64,000 nucleotides of DNA from Chryseobacterium phocaeense (GCF_900169075.1 NZ_LT827013.1:124001-188000); one strand, 5' to 3'. Numbered from the stretch's first letter, positions 16,968 through 26,181 are shown. The notes: generated by a model from the sequence alone, not told the origin. A program made the numbers and translations.

Positions 16968-17831
16968 ATGGAAATGAATGTTTCAAAAAATGATGAGCAA
17001 GTAGTTGCTAGAAAAGCAGGAGGTTTAAACCCGGCTGTTATTATTCCTATTCTTTTCGCTATAGGAGTTTGTATTTATTTATTCGTGCTTGGTAACCCAG
17101 GTAACTTTAAAGATGCAGAAAAACTAGGAAGTGGGTCTGTAGCTTTCTCAAGTGTTGAAGGAAAAGACATTCACCCGGAATCGTTCTTAGGTATTATCTA
17201 CAAAGGAGGGGTTATTGTACCTATCTTGATCACTTTCATGATTACTGTAATCGTGTTCTCTTTTGAAAGATATTTCGTACTAGGCAAAGCTGCCGGTAAA
17301 GGTAACCTAGACAACTTCGTAGTTCAGGTAAGAAGCTTACTGAATCAAAACAAAATTGATGAAGCTTTAGAAGAGTGTGACAGACAACAAGGATCTGTAG
17401 GTAACGTAGTGAAAGAAGGTCTTACTACTTACAAAGCTCTTTCTCATGATACTACTTTAAATAAAGAGCAGAAAATGGTGGCTCTTAACAAAGCTATCGA
17501 AGAGGCTACTACTCTTGAAATGCCAATGCTTGAAAAGAACATGATGATTCTTTCCACTTTAGGTACTGTTGCTACCCTAATTGCACTTTTAGGAACAGTA
17601 ATCGGGATGATCAAAGCATTCTTCGCGTTAGGTTCTGGTGGTGGTACTCCGGATGCTGCTGCACTTTCTACTGGTATCTCTGAAGCCTTGATCAACACGG
17701 CATTAGGTATTGGTACTTCAGCTATCGCTATTATCCTTTACAACTTCTTTACTTCTAAAATTGACGGATTAACTTATAAGATCGACGAGATCGCTATGAG
17801 CATCCAGCAGTCTTTCGCTGAATTCAACTAA
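16968..17831 (+). CDS. exbB: MotA/TolQ/ExbB proton channel family protein
   Basis: This 287-residue protein has three membrane helices: near 22-42, near 85-105 and a long C-terminal pair. The family core is MLEKNMMILSTLGTVATLIALLGTVIGMI and ALINTALGIGTSAIAIILYNFF. It forms the pentameric channel that uses proton flow to power TonB. The exbD, exbD and tonB genes follow in order with short gaps, so this is the energiser of TonB-dependent outer-membrane uptake. Confidence 0.92.
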   Translation: MEMNVSKNDEQVVARKAGGLNPAVIIPILFAIGVCIYLFVLGNPGNFKDAEKLGSGSVAFSSVEGKDIHPESFLGIIYKGGVIVPILITFMITVIVFSFERYFVLGKAAGKGNLDNFVVQVRSLLNQNKIDEALEECDRQQGSVGNVVKEGLTTYKALSHDTTLNKEQKMVALNKAIEEATTLEMPMLEKNMMILSTLGTVATLIALLGTVIGMIKAFFALGSGGGTPDAAALSTGISEALINTALGIGTSAIAIILYNFFTSKIDGLTYKIDEIAMSIQQSFAEFN

Positions 17832-17894
17832 GAATTTTTAGCAAGGAATTTGCATTCCAATTAAAAGAAGTTTAATTAAAAATAATTCAAAACA

Positions 17895-18497
17895 ATGGCG
17901 AGAGTCAAACCTAAAAGACATGGAGTAGTGACGGATATGACGGCAATGTGTGACGTTGCTTTCCTACTACTTACGTTCTTTATATTGACCACTCAGTTTA
18001 AAAAACCTGACGTGGAGCAGATTAAACCGCCATCTTCAATATCAGAGAAGTTACTTCCTGATGCAAGTTTGATGACCATCAACGCTACTCCGGACGGAAA
18101 ATTCTATTTCCAGCCCGTAGAAAATGCATCAGAGAGACTACAGCTTTTGGATAAAATGGGAGAAAAGTATAATATGACTTTTACCAACCAGCAAAAAGCT
18201 GCATTTCAAAAAGTACAAGCGATTGGGGTTCCTATGAACCAACTTAAAAGCTATCTTGATTTGTCAGATGAGGAGCAGAAAAGTTTCAAGAGTCCTAAAG
18301 GGATTCCTATGGATAGTACAAATAAGCAGTTAGTAGACTGGGTACAGCAGAGTTTGAGCGTAAATCCTGATTACAAATTAGCAATCAAGGGAGACGTTAC
18401 TACTGAGTATCCTAAAGTTAAAAGCCTATTTGAAGGTTTAAGAGATATTGATTTTCTTAAATTCTGGTTGATCACATCACAAGAAGGTAAACCATAA
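17895..18497 (+). CDS. exbD: ExbD/TolR family biopolymer transporter (first copy)
   Basis: This 200-residue protein has one N-terminal membrane helix with the key Asp of the proton path in TDMTAMCDVAFLLLTFFIL (about 13-31). The periplasmic part is larger than in proteobacterial ExbD. Two different ExbD proteins in a row are usual in Bacteroidetes TonB clusters and may form a mixed rotor. The second exbD starts 13 nt after the stop. Confidence 0.9.
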   Translation: MARVKPKRHGVVTDMTAMCDVAFLLLTFFILTTQFKKPDVEQIKPPSSISEKLLPDASLMTINATPDGKFYFQPVENASERLQLLDKMGEKYNMTFTNQQKAAFQKVQAIGVPMNQLKSYLDLSDEEQKSFKSPKGIPMDSTNKQLVDWVQQSLSVNPDYKLAIKGDVTTEYPKVKSLFEGLRDIDFLKFWLITSQEGKP

Positions 18498-18510
18498 TAA
18501 TCATTTAGAA

Positions 18511-19083
18511 ATGGCAGAAGTACAAGTACAGGAAAAAGGCGGCAAGGGCGGCAAGGTCCGTTCCAAGAAGCAGAATACCAGAGTAGATATGACTCCGATG
18601 GTGGACTTGGGTTTTCTATTGATTACCTTCTTTATGTTCACAACCACATTTAGTAAACCGAATGTAATGGATTTGGGTCTTCCGGCAAAACCTAAAAAGG
18701 ATCAGCCGAAACCACCTCCAACAGAAATTAAACTTTCTAACTCAATTTCTTTATTATTGGGTAAAGACAATAAGATTTTCTGGCATCAGCAGGATAATAC
18801 TTCTTTAACTGATCAGAATCTTATGGAAACTACCTTTGACAGAGAAGGAATTAGAAGAGTTATTGAGCAGGCAAGAGCAAATGCGGCAGATAAAACAAAA
18901 TTTACTGTTATTATCAAGCCCACTGACGATGCTGTATATAAAAACTTTGTAGATATTCTTGACGAAATGGCCATTACCAAAAGCGAACAGTACGGGGTAA
19001 CCGATCTGAAGCCTTGGGAGAAAGCTATTTATGATAAGAAAGTTGGAAATAATGGAGCTGCGGCTACACCGGCTACAAAGTAA
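18511..19083 (+). CDS. exbD: ExbD/TolR family biopolymer transporter (second copy)
   Basis: This 190-residue protein has a Lys/Arg-rich N-terminus, then VDMTPMVDLGFLLITFFMF with the proton-path Asp. A proline-rich stretch (KPKKDQPKPPPTE) follows, then a periplasmic domain with FTVIIKPTDDAVYKNFVDIL, the peptidoglycan/TonB-contact fold. The Pro-rich segment and the different periplasmic domain set it apart from the first ExbD, so this is not a recent duplication. Confidence 0.9.
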   Translation: MAEVQVQEKGGKGGKVRSKKQNTRVDMTPMVDLGFLLITFFMFTTTFSKPNVMDLGLPAKPKKDQPKPPPTEIKLSNSISLLLGKDNKIFWHQQDNTSLTDQNLMETTFDREGIRRVIEQARANAADKTKFTVIIKPTDDAVYKNFVDILDEMAITKSEQYGVTDLKPWEKAIYDKKVGNNGAAATPATK

Positions 19084-19106
19084 TTTAACCATAAAATTGT
19101 ATATCT

Positions 19107-19949
19107 ATGGCAGATGAAAATGTATACAGTCAGAATCTTACCTTAGACGAGATTGTATTTGAAAATAGAAACAAGGAATATGGTGCCTATGATCTTAGAC
19201 ATCAGTATCCGAAACTTTTGACAAAATCTTTTGTTATTGGAACGGCATTATTCCTGATTGCGGCTTTATCTCCTTTTATTTATCTTACCATTAAAAGATT
19301 AACTGAACCACCTAAGCAGGAAGTGAAGGCTGATTTGGTAGAAATTCTTCAGGAAGATAAAATTATTGAGCAGCCGAAAGAAGAAGAACCACCTCCACCA
19401 CCTCCACCTCCAAAAGAAGAGGAGAAAATTGAAGTTATTCAGAACGTGGTTCCGGAGCCTGTAAAAGCTCCAAAGATTGAAACTCCACCGCCGCCAATTT
19501 CTAAGCAGTTAGAAACAACGACAGGTTTGAATAACCAGGAGGGTGTGAAAGCTCCGGCTTATACACCACCGCCACCACCGCCGTCTACAGGTAACAAAGC
19601 CAGTACAGCGGAAGTAAAAACAAACAACCCTAATGAGATCTACAAAGATGTAGACCAATCTGCAGAATATCCAGGAGGTATGGCAGCATTGAGAAAATAT
19701 CTTGGGGAGAATTTTGATACTTCTTTGATGGAAGGAGGCGAAGGTACACTTAAAGCCAAGCTTAAGTTTGTTGTAGAAAGAGACGGAACAGTTTCCGGAG
19801 TTACTATTGAGGAGAAATCTCCAAATGGCGACTTCAACAGTGAAGCAGTTCGTGTAGTGAAGAAACTAAAAAAATGGACTCCTGCGAAAAGAAACGGGGA
19901 GAGTGTTAGATCTTACTATAGCGTACCGTTTACAATGAATTTTGAATAA
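19107..19949 (+). CDS. tonB: Energy transducer TonB
   Basis: The 280-residue protein has an N-terminal motif (LDEIVFENRNKEYGAYDLR) typical of Bacteroidetes TonB and a membrane helix at about 40-62. Long proline-rich spans (EEPPPPPPPPKEEE and YTPPPPPPS) cross the periplasm. The C-terminal TonB domain has AEYPGGMAALRKYLGENF and VKKLKKWTPAKRNGESV, followed by SYYSVPFTMNF. It passes energy from the ExbB/ExbD channel to outer-membrane receptors. A terminator ends the operon. Confidence 0.94.
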   Translation: MADENVYSQNLTLDEIVFENRNKEYGAYDLRHQYPKLLTKSFVIGTALFLIAALSPFIYLTIKRLTEPPKQEVKADLVEILQEDKIIEQPKEEEPPPPPPPPKEEEKIEVIQNVVPEPVKAPKIETPPPPISKQLETTTGLNNQEGVKAPAYTPPPPPPSTGNKASTAEVKTNNPNEIYKDVDQSAEYPGGMAALRKYLGENFDTSLMEGGEGTLKAKLKFVVERDGTVSGVTIEEKSPNGDFNSEAVRVVKKLKKWTPAKRNGESVRSYYSVPFTMNFE

Positions 19950-19974
19950 GACTTATTTATTCAAATTATAAATA

Positions 19975-20008
19975 AAAAAGAGAAGCATATGCTTCTCTTT
20001 TTATTTTT
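19975..20008 (+). terminator. Terminator after tonB
   Basis: AAGAGAAGC (19978-19986), loop ATAT, GCTTCTCTT (19991-19999), then a long T tract. Confidence 0.85.
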
Positions 20009-20013
20009 TTTGG

Positions 20014-20021
20014 TATTTTTG
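20014..20021 (+). promoter_or_regulatory. -7 box directly at the start of the small membrane gene
   Basis: TATTTTTG ends four bases before ATG 20026. If used, the transcript would have almost no leader. Confidence 0.4.
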
Positions 20022-20025
20022 TTAC

Positions 20026-20223
20026 ATGATGTTCAATTGGTTATCCTTAGTTACAGGATTATTTTATATCGTATTGGGAGTTGTAGTGATTGTATACAAA
20101 TTTTTCTTTACGATTTTGGAGCCTGCTATTGCCTACGCAATGGGTGCAGTGCTTATTCTTTATGGAATATTTAGAATCTATAGAGCAGTTTCAAGGATAA
20201 AAGATTCAGGAAATGAGAAATAG
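20026..20223 (+). CDS. Small two-helix membrane protein
   Basis: The 65-residue protein consists of two membrane helices, LSLVTGLFYIVLGVVVIVYKF and ILEPAIAYAMGAVLILYGIF, joined by a short loop, with a basic tail (RIYRAVSRIKDSGNEK). I do not recognise a named family. It lies between the TonB cluster and a PstS-like lipoprotein whose start overlaps its end by 11 nt, which argues it is a real, translated gene and part of the PstS-like operon. Confidence 0.72.
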   Translation: MMFNWLSLVTGLFYIVLGVVVIVYKFFFTILEPAIAYAMGAVLILYGIFRIYRAVSRIKDSGNEK

Positions 20224-21088
20224 TTTAAAAATTGTACTGCTTTCCTTAATGAGCATCGGTGCCGTAAGCTGCAAGAAAAAAGAGGATAAATCGCCATCCT
20301 ATCATAAAGGAGATCTTACCATACTTACCGACGAATCTTTCAAAAGTGTTACAGAAGCACTGGCAGACGGATATATGATCAATTACCCGGATACCCATAT
20401 CAAAATTGTAACCCAAAAAGAAGATTTGGCATTTCTTGACCTGTTGAAAGATAAGGCAAGAATAACGGTAATGTCCAGAGATCTTACTCCGGAAGAGAAA
20501 AAAGCTTATGAAGAACAGGTAGATCTGAAATTTCTTCCCGCTAAATTTGCAGCAGACGCAGTTGTTTTTGTTGTCACTAAAGATTCTCCGAAACAGAGCA
20601 TTTCTATGGATGAAATAAAAGCCGGACTTGAATCTGAAGCTAAAAATTTTATTTTTGACGGAACCAATTCCAGTAACCTGAATTTTGTAGCTCAGAAACT
20701 CAAAAAACAGCCTAAAGATCTCAAATTTTCCATTATTCCCGGAAACCAGAATATCATTGAAGAACTGGGTAAGTATCCTGATAAAATAGGAGTTATCGGC
20801 TTGAATACATTCAGCCGCCCGTATGATAAGACCTCTGAGAGATTGAGAGAAATGGTTAAGGTTCTTCCTGTAGAAATTAATGGAAAACTTTACACTTCAG
20901 ATCATGAAGGATTACGAAAAATGACTTACCCGTTTACCCGGGTCCTTTATTTCTTAACCAATGAAGGAAACTTTAATATTGCAAACGGATTTATAAGATA
21001 CTCCTGTACACAGCTGGGCCAGATGATTGTTCAGAAAGAAGGGTTACAGCCTTACAATATATTTAAAAGGGAAGTACAGATGCGTTAA
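20213..21088 (+). CDS. PstS-like phosphate/anion substrate-binding lipoprotein
   Basis: The 291-residue protein has a lipoprotein signal ending in GAVSC and a type II periplasmic-binding fold. GDLTILTDESFKSVTEAL is the first strand-loop-helix. ITVMSRDLTPEEKKAYEE and AADAVVFVVTKDSP form the ligand cleft, as in PstS proteins. No PstC, PstA or PstB genes are beside it; in flavobacteria this lipoprotein typically sits by the exbB/tonB cluster and may help TonB-linked uptake rather than feed an ABC importer. That role is inferred from context. Confidence 0.82.
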   Translation: MRNSLKIVLLSLMSIGAVSCKKKEDKSPSYHKGDLTILTDESFKSVTEALADGYMINYPDTHIKIVTQKEDLAFLDLLKDKARITVMSRDLTPEEKKAYEEQVDLKFLPAKFAADAVVFVVTKDSPKQSISMDEIKAGLESEAKNFIFDGTNSSNLNFVAQKLKKQPKDLKFSIIPGNQNIIEELGKYPDKIGVIGLNTFSRPYDKTSERLREMVKVLPVEINGKLYTSDHEGLRKMTYPFTRVLYFLTNEGNFNIANGFIRYSCTQLGQMIVQKEGLQPYNIFKREVQMR

Positions 21089-21187
21089 AAATTATTAAAA
21101 TAGCATCTAAATAATGTTTTGGTCTGAAAATTGTGGAGCATATAGCTCAAAAAGATAGAAAAATATAAAATGAAAGATATAATGATT

Positions 21188-22819
21188 ATGAATGTAAAGA
21201 AAATTGCTTTTGGAGCAGCCGTAGTATTTTTTGCCGGTTTAGCCTCTGCACAAACGTTGCAGGACGGTATTAACAGTATAGACAGTGATAAATTTGCTCA
21301 GGCTAAAACCAATTTTACGGAAATGGTTACGAAGGCACCTACAGCAGAAAATTACTTCTATTTAGGAAATACATACCTGAAGCAGGGTGAACCTGATTAT
21401 GCTAAGGCTACAGAAAGCTTTAACAAAGGTTTGGCTGCCGACGGCAAAAGCTACCTTAACAAAATCGGTCTTGCTACCGTTAAATTAGGAAAGGGAGATA
21501 AAAGCGCTATTGCTGAGATTCAGAAAATTGTTGCAGATTCCAGAGAAAAAGATGCTGAAGTATTATTCAGAGCAGCAGAAGCTTTAACTTTATTCGAGAA
21601 AAACAGTGCTCCGGATGCAGCGATCCAGTTCCTGAATAAGGCTGTTGAAAAAGCAGAGAAAAAAGGAGTTCCTGCACATTATTACTATACACTGGGAGAC
21701 GCTTACAGATTAAAAAGAGCTCCTGGTGATGCGATGACTGCTTACGATAAAGCACTTCCGTTAGCTAAAAATAAAGCATCCGTTTATACCAGAATGGCTA
21801 CTTTATGGATGGCTGCACAACAATGGCAGCAAGCGAAGCAAAGCATTGATAAAGCAATTGGTGTAGATGCTACGTACGCGCCTGCTTATAAAGCCCTGGC
21901 GTCATATGATATCAGATATCAGGAAAATGCAAAAGCTACACAGGATCTTATCAACTATACAAAATATGCCGATGAGGATCCATATACTCAGTTAGAAATT
22001 GCTAAATTATATTTTACCAACGAAGATTATGCAAACTCTAAAATGGTGTTGGACAAAATCTTTGATAAAATTGATGACCCGATTAAGTTCAAATTAAGAG
22101 CTTACCAGTCTTATGCAGACGGAAATTATGCTGAAGCAAAGCAGAACATGGATACATTCGTGTCTCAGGCTGAGAAAACAAGAATCCAGCCGGCTGACCA
22201 GGGTCTTCAGGGACTTATCGCAGCAGGTTTGGCGAAAACAGAAACCGATACAGCTAAGAAAACCGCTTTAACTACTGAAGCACAGCAGAAAATTGCTATT
22301 GCTAAAGCGGCTAAAGATGAAACCATGAAGTGGGATATTGAGCTGGCAAATATTGCTGGAGGAGGAGCTTCTCAGGCTGAGGCGGAAAAAGGACCTACAA
22401 GTCCTGAAATTGAAGCATTGAAGAAGAAAGTGGCTGCCAACAAAGAGGATTCCGATTCTCTGTTTAAATTGGCTACCGCATACCAGGATGTTAAAAACTG
22501 GAATGGAGCTGTCCTTACATGGCAAAAAATGAGTGCACTTCTACCGGACTGGGCACCGGCTTACTACAGCCAGGGATATTCTTACCAGCAGGCAGGAAAT
22601 AATGACGCAGCTAAACTGGCATATGAGAAGTTTATCAGTACGGTAAAACCTGCAGATCTGGAAGCTAACAAGCAGACTTTAGCCTACGCTTACTTTGCAG
22701 TAGCGTACATGAACAAAGATTCAGATCTTGCAAAAGCTAAAGATTATGTGGCAAAATCTTTACAGCTTGATCCTACTTACCAGGATGCTGTGAAATTAAA
22801 TGCAGAAATCAACAAGTAA
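21188..22819 (+). CDS. Periplasmic tetratricopeptide-repeat protein
   Basis: From ATG 21188 the protein has 543 residues. A signal peptide (MNVKKIAFGAAVVFFAGLASA) is followed by many TPR helix pairs, for example TAENYFYLGNTYLKQGEPDY, AHYYYTLGDAYRLKRAPGDA and AYYSQGYSYQQAGNNDAAKL. A Lys/Glu-rich linker lies in the middle (about 395-425). The frame is open to an ATG at 21170, but the later start puts the signal peptide first. TPR proteins are scaffolds; this one presumably organises envelope proteins with the preceding operon. A terminator follows. Confidence 0.87.
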   Translation: MNVKKIAFGAAVVFFAGLASAQTLQDGINSIDSDKFAQAKTNFTEMVTKAPTAENYFYLGNTYLKQGEPDYAKATESFNKGLAADGKSYLNKIGLATVKLGKGDKSAIAEIQKIVADSREKDAEVLFRAAEALTLFEKNSAPDAAIQFLNKAVEKAEKKGVPAHYYYTLGDAYRLKRAPGDAMTAYDKALPLAKNKASVYTRMATLWMAAQQWQQAKQSIDKAIGVDATYAPAYKALASYDIRYQENAKATQDLINYTKYADEDPYTQLEIAKLYFTNEDYANSKMVLDKIFDKIDDPIKFKLRAYQSYADGNYAEAKQNMDTFVSQAEKTRIQPADQGLQGLIAAGLAKTETDTAKKTALTTEAQQKIAIAKAAKDETMKWDIELANIAGGGASQAEAEKGPTSPEIEALKKKVAANKEDSDSLFKLATAYQDVKNWNGAVLTWQKMSALLPDWAPAYYSQGYSYQQAGNNDAAKLAYEKFISTVKPADLEANKQTLAYAYFAVAYMNKDSDLAKAKDYVAKSLQLDPTYQDAVKLNAEINK

Positions 22820-22842
22820 TTTAAAATTTAAATTATAGATAT

Positions 22843-22880
22843 TAAAACTTCCCATTCGCAATGTTTGGGAAGTTTTTATT
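22843..22880 (+). terminator. Terminator after the TPR gene
   Basis: AACTTCCCA (22846-22854) pairs with TGGGAAGTT (22866-22874), followed by a T-rich run. It overlaps the -33 part of the bshB1 promoter. Confidence 0.75.
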
Positions 22881-22896
22881 TTAAACCTTATCTTTG
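22865..22896 (+). promoter_or_regulatory. bshB1 promoter (TTG-N21-TATCTTTG)
   Basis: TTG at 22865-22867 and TATCTTTG at 22889-22896 match the Bacteroidetes -33/-7 layout. Only five bases separate the box from ATG 22902, so the mRNA is predicted to be leaderless or nearly so. Confidence 0.65.
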
Positions 22897-22901
22897 ATCA
22901 T

Positions 22902-23621
22902 ATGAAAACAGATATACTTGCTTTTGGAGCGCATCCTGACGATGTAGAGCTGGGGTGTGGCGGAACGATCGCCAAAATGATCTCAGAAGGAAAAACATGT
23001 GCCATCGTAGATCTTACCCGCGGAGAGCTTGGGACAAGGGGGACAGATGAGACCCGAAAAGTGGAGGCGGGAAATGCAGCAAAAATTCTTGGAGTGTCTG
23101 CCAGGGAAAACCTTGGAATGAAAGACGGCTTTTTGGTGAATTCTGAAGAATATCAGATGGAGATCGTAAAAATGATCCGCAAATACCGCCCGGAAATCGT
23201 CTTAGCCAATGCGATTGATGACAGACATCCGGATCATGCAAAAGGAGCGAAATTAGTATCGGATGCGTGCTTTTTGTCCGGACTGAGAAAAATTGAAACG
23301 GTTTTGGAAGGCGAAAATCAGGAGGTGTGGAGGCCGAAGCATATTTTTCATTATATTCAATGGAAAAATATCACACCGGAATTTGTGATTGATATTTCTG
23401 AACATTTGGATAAGAAGATTGAGGCTTGCATGGCTTTTAAAACCCAGTTCTATGATCCAACTTCCAATGAGCCGGTAACCCCGATTGCTACAAAAGACTT
23501 TTTTGAAAGCCTGACGTACCGCGCACAGGATTTGGGACGCTTATCGGGAGTAGCTTATGCTGAGGGATTTACGTCTGAGAAGTTAATTGCGATGAAAAAT
23601 TTTGACGGAATTGTTTGGTAA
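22902..23621 (+). CDS. bshB1: Bacillithiol biosynthesis deacetylase BshB1
   Basis: The 239-residue protein belongs to the PIG-L/LmbE deacetylases. DILAFGAHPDDVELGCGGT has the HPDD zinc site at about 12-15, and DRHPDHAKGAKLV the third zinc ligand. The LTRGELGTRGT and MAFKTQFYDP segments match the BshB1 subgroup. It removes the acetyl group from GlcNAc-malate to give GlcN-malate, the second step of bacillithiol synthesis, the low-molecular-weight thiol of Bacteroidetes and Firmicutes. No other bsh gene is in the window. Confidence 0.92.
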   Translation: MKTDILAFGAHPDDVELGCGGTIAKMISEGKTCAIVDLTRGELGTRGTDETRKVEAGNAAKILGVSARENLGMKDGFLVNSEEYQMEIVKMIRKYRPEIVLANAIDDRHPDHAKGAKLVSDACFLSGLRKIETVLEGENQEVWRPKHIFHYIQWKNITPEFVIDISEHLDKKIEACMAFKTQFYDPTSNEPVTPIATKDFFESLTYRAQDLGRLSGVAYAEGFTSEKLIAMKNFDGIVW

Positions 23622-23644
23622 TTAAAAAATCTTCCCTATATTTG
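23614..23644 (+). promoter_or_regulatory. tRNA-His promoter (TTTG-N19-TATATTTG)
   Basis: TTTG at 23614-23617 and TATATTTG at 23637-23644 with a 19 bp gap fit the published Bacteroidetes consensus well. The -33 element lies inside the last codons of bshB1. Confidence 0.75.
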
Positions 23645-23656
23645 CACTCACAAAAC

Positions 23657-23731
<75 letters not shown>

Positions 23732-23733
23732 CA

Positions 23734-23767
23734 AGAAAAGTACACTTTTTATAAGTGTACTTTTTTA
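23734..23767 (+). terminator. Terminator after tRNA-His
   Basis: AAAAGTACACTT (23736-23747) and AAGTGTACTTTT (23753-23764) form a 12 bp stem followed by T residues. Confidence 0.85.
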
Positions 23768-23968
23768 TTTTATACCCATTCTGAATTCTATTTTAATCAT
23801 TTAATACTGTCAGATGCCCTATTTTTATTTGACGAAATATTTAATCTGTTTAATCTGAAGAGATGTAATGGGGATTCTTCCAGCCGATTTTCGTTATTAT
23901 CTCAATATCAATTGTAAAGACCACTTCATAGGAAACAATGCATTTTACGCTGCGCAAAAATACAGACA

Positions 23969-23998
23969 TAAAAAAAGCACCTTTTTCAGATGCTTGTG
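23969..23998 (-). terminator. Terminator after the PUR-family gene
   Basis: On the minus strand AAGCATCT (23988-23995) pairs with AGGTGCTT (23975-23982), with one G-U pair, then seven T. The stretch from 23770 to here otherwise shows no supportable gene. Confidence 0.7.
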
Positions 23999-24015
23999 TT
24001 TTTAGATATTCTTTT

Positions 24016-24351
24016 TTAAACTTCGTCGTCAGAATCAATTGTGAATGATTTGCTTTTGAAGTCTTTGTCGTGTTTTTCTGATATTACATCCTCACCCTTT
24101 TCGTTAATGATGAAATCTGTGGACTCATTAAACATCTCCTGAAAACTTTTAAAATCCTCTTTGTAAAGATAAATTTTGTGCTTCTCGAATGTAGCTTCCC
24201 CATTCTCCCCGAAGTTCTTTTTACTTTCGGTAATCGTAAGATAATAATCTCCTGCTTTCGTCTCGCGCACATCAAAGAAATAAGTTCTTCTCCCTGCTTT
24301 TAACACCTTCGTGAAAATTTCATTTTCATGGCGTTCCTTGTATTCACTCAT
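24016..24351 (-). CDS. PUR-family DNA/RNA-binding protein (DUF3276)
   Basis: This 111-residue protein matches the bacterial PUR-alpha-like family: FTKVLKAGRRTYFFDVRETKAGDYYLTITESKK is the conserved beta-strand core, followed by HKIYLYKEDFKSFQEMFNE. The acidic tail ends in DSDDEV. In Bacteroidetes and spirochaetes the PUR repeat forms dimers that bind single-stranded and double-stranded nucleic acid. It is the only gene in its unit, with a terminator directly downstream. Confidence 0.88.
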   Translation of the reverse strand: MSEYKERHENEIFTKVLKAGRRTYFFDVRETKAGDYYLTITESKKNFGENGEATFEKHKIYLYKEDFKSFQEMFNESTDFIINEKGEDVISEKHDKDFKSKSFTIDSDDEV

Positions 24352-24450
24352 TGTTAGATATTTTTTAATCTTGTTAAGAACAAATATAAAAGAATTCTTT
24401 TAATCACAAAATTTTTTTTATGATTTATTTAACAATTGGAAACGAATCGG

Positions 24451-26112
24451 CTATGCAGTTACAGAATTGGTAATTTCAGTAAGGTTGATGATTTTATCTG
24501 CTTTTTGAGCGCTAGACTCTCTGTGTGTGATAATTATGGATGTGGCGTTGCTTATTTTCCGGTCGATATTTTCAAGAATATTCTGCTCGGTTTCCGTATC
24601 CAGAGCAGACAGAGAATCGTCAAAAATAATGATATTCGGGTCCTTAATCAGGGCTCTGGCAATGCAAATTCTTTGTTTCTGACCTCCCGAAAGCATCACG
24701 CCGCGTTCACCCACAAGTGTTTTATACTGCTCTTTAAACCCGATAATATTTTTATCAACGTCTGCAATTTTTGCATACTCCACCACTTTCTCATGAGACG
24801 GATGATCAATGGCAAAACCAATATTATTCTCAATAGAATCCGAGAATAAATAGCTTTCCTGGGGAATATAACCAATGAAATTCCTGTAGTTCGTAAGATT
24901 ATGCTCTTTCAGATTTTTGCCGTCAATTAAAATTTCACCTTCCGTAGGATCAATCAGTCTGCACAGAAGAAGGGCAATGGTGGATTTTCCGCTTCCTGTT
25001 TTACCCATTATCGCAAGCGATTCTCCCGCGTTGATCTTAAAACTCAGGTTATCCAGGGCTCTGATGCCGGTATTCGGATAGACATAAGAAACGTTTCTGA
25101 ATTCAATATCCCCTTTAATAGGATAGGTATCAAAGTTGGTGTTAATAATGTCTGATTTTTTATCCAGAAATTCATTAATTCTCTGCATGGATGCCTCAGC
25201 TCTCTGGTTCACAGAAGTTACCCATCCTACCATGGAGAACGGCCAGATCAGGATATTGATATACATGAAGAAGTCGGCAATTTTACCTACGCTCAGCTCT
25301 CCGGCAATATATTTCTGCCCGCCAATTAAGATCACGGCAACATTCAGCAACCCGATTACGAATAAAATAATAGTAAAGAAGTACGCTTCAGTTTTTGCTA
25401 AATCCAAAGCTTTGTCCTGATAGTCTGTTACTTTAATGCCGTAATTCTTTTTAATGTAGTTTTCTTTGGCGAAAAACTTCACCACCCGGATCCCGGAAAA
25501 GCTGTCCTGTACAAAAGTGGAAATAGCAGATTGGCTTTTCTGCATAATCTTCGACTTCTGATTGATGATAGAACTCACCTTAAAGATAATATAGGATAAG
25601 ATGGGAAGCGGCAATAAAGTCCATAAAGTCATGGAGGCATCCGTTTTCACCATGTAAATACTGGTAATCAAAAGAAGAATCAACAGATTCACAACATACA
25701 TTACCCCGGGTCCCAGATACATCCTTACGGCAACCACATCTTCACTCAGCCTGTTCATCAGATCACCAATGGTGGTCTGCTTATAATCGGTAAGGGATAA
25801 TTCCTGATAATGTCTGTAAATTTTATTTTTCAGTTCATATTCTATCCTTCTGGAGGCCACAATGATGGTCTGACGCATCATAAAGGTGAAAAATCCGGTA
25901 AGGAGCGAAGAGCCCACAATGATGGCCACGTAGATCAGAACCTGCTTATTGAAACCCAAATGTCCGCCTTTGGTAAGCTCATCCACAGATTTTCCTACAA
26001 ACTGAACTTTATATATGTTGAAAAAATTACTGGCAATGATAAATAACAACCCCCAAAACAATAACATTTTGTGCTTCCAAAAATAAGGGTTTAAGGTTTT
26101 TAGCGCTTTCAT
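24451..26112 (-). CDS. ABC exporter, fused permease and ATPase
   Basis: This 553-residue half-transporter has six membrane helices over residues 1-300, with the coupling segment SRRIEYELKNKIYRHYQELS. The nucleotide-binding domain has Walker A GKTGSGKST, Q-loop IPQESYLF, signature LSGGQKQR, Walker B NIIIFDDSLSALD and the switch His in IITHRESS. It works as a dimer in the inner membrane and is of the MsbA/multidrug kind; the cargo is unknown. There is no N-terminal C39 peptidase domain, so it is not the dedicated processor of the double-glycine peptide at 6735. Confidence 0.9.
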   Translation of the reverse strand: MKALKTLNPYFWKHKMLLFWGLLFIIASNFFNIYKVQFVGKSVDELTKGGHLGFNKQVLIYVAIIVGSSLLTGFFTFMMRQTIIVASRRIEYELKNKIYRHYQELSLTDYKQTTIGDLMNRLSEDVVAVRMYLGPGVMYVVNLLILLLITSIYMVKTDASMTLWTLLPLPILSYIIFKVSSIINQKSKIMQKSQSAISTFVQDSFSGIRVVKFFAKENYIKKNYGIKVTDYQDKALDLAKTEAYFFTIILFVIGLLNVAVILIGGQKYIAGELSVGKIADFFMYINILIWPFSMVGWVTSVNQRAEASMQRINEFLDKKSDIINTNFDTYPIKGDIEFRNVSYVYPNTGIRALDNLSFKINAGESLAIMGKTGSGKSTIALLLCRLIDPTEGEILIDGKNLKEHNLTNYRNFIGYIPQESYLFSDSIENNIGFAIDHPSHEKVVEYAKIADVDKNIIGFKEQYKTLVGERGVMLSGGQKQRICIARALIKDPNIIIFDDSLSALDTETEQNILENIDRKISNATSIIITHRESSAQKADKIINLTEITNSVTA

Positions 26113-26121
26113 AAAGTTTTA

Positions 26122-26129
26122 CAAATTTA
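26122..26129 (-). promoter_or_regulatory. -7 box of the ABC exporter gene
   Basis: TAAATTTG on the minus strand fits TAnnTTTG and ends nine bases before the ATG, giving a very short leader. Confidence 0.45.
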
Positions 26130-26173
26130 CAAAAATGTACACATACTACGAATTTCATCAATTTTAATTTTTG

Positions 26174-26181
26174 TATCTTTG
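26174..26181 (+). promoter_or_regulatory. nusB promoter -7 box
   Basis: TATCTTTG fits TAnnTTTG and lies 21 nt before ATG 26203. Confidence 0.6.

Noticed and set aside
19378..19600. Proline-codon repeats in tonB as a possible microsatellite or CRISPR-like array
   Set aside because: They encode the normal periplasm-spanning Pro-rich region of TonB and have no spacer structure.
23850..24038. Minus-strand 62-residue ORF downstream of the PUR gene
   Set aside because: It overlaps the end of the PUR gene and reads straight through that gene's terminator hairpin; no start signal or family resemblance.
24451..26112. ABC exporter as dedicated transporter of the six-cysteine peptide
   Set aside because: It has no C39 peptidase domain and lies 17 kb away; nothing links the two.
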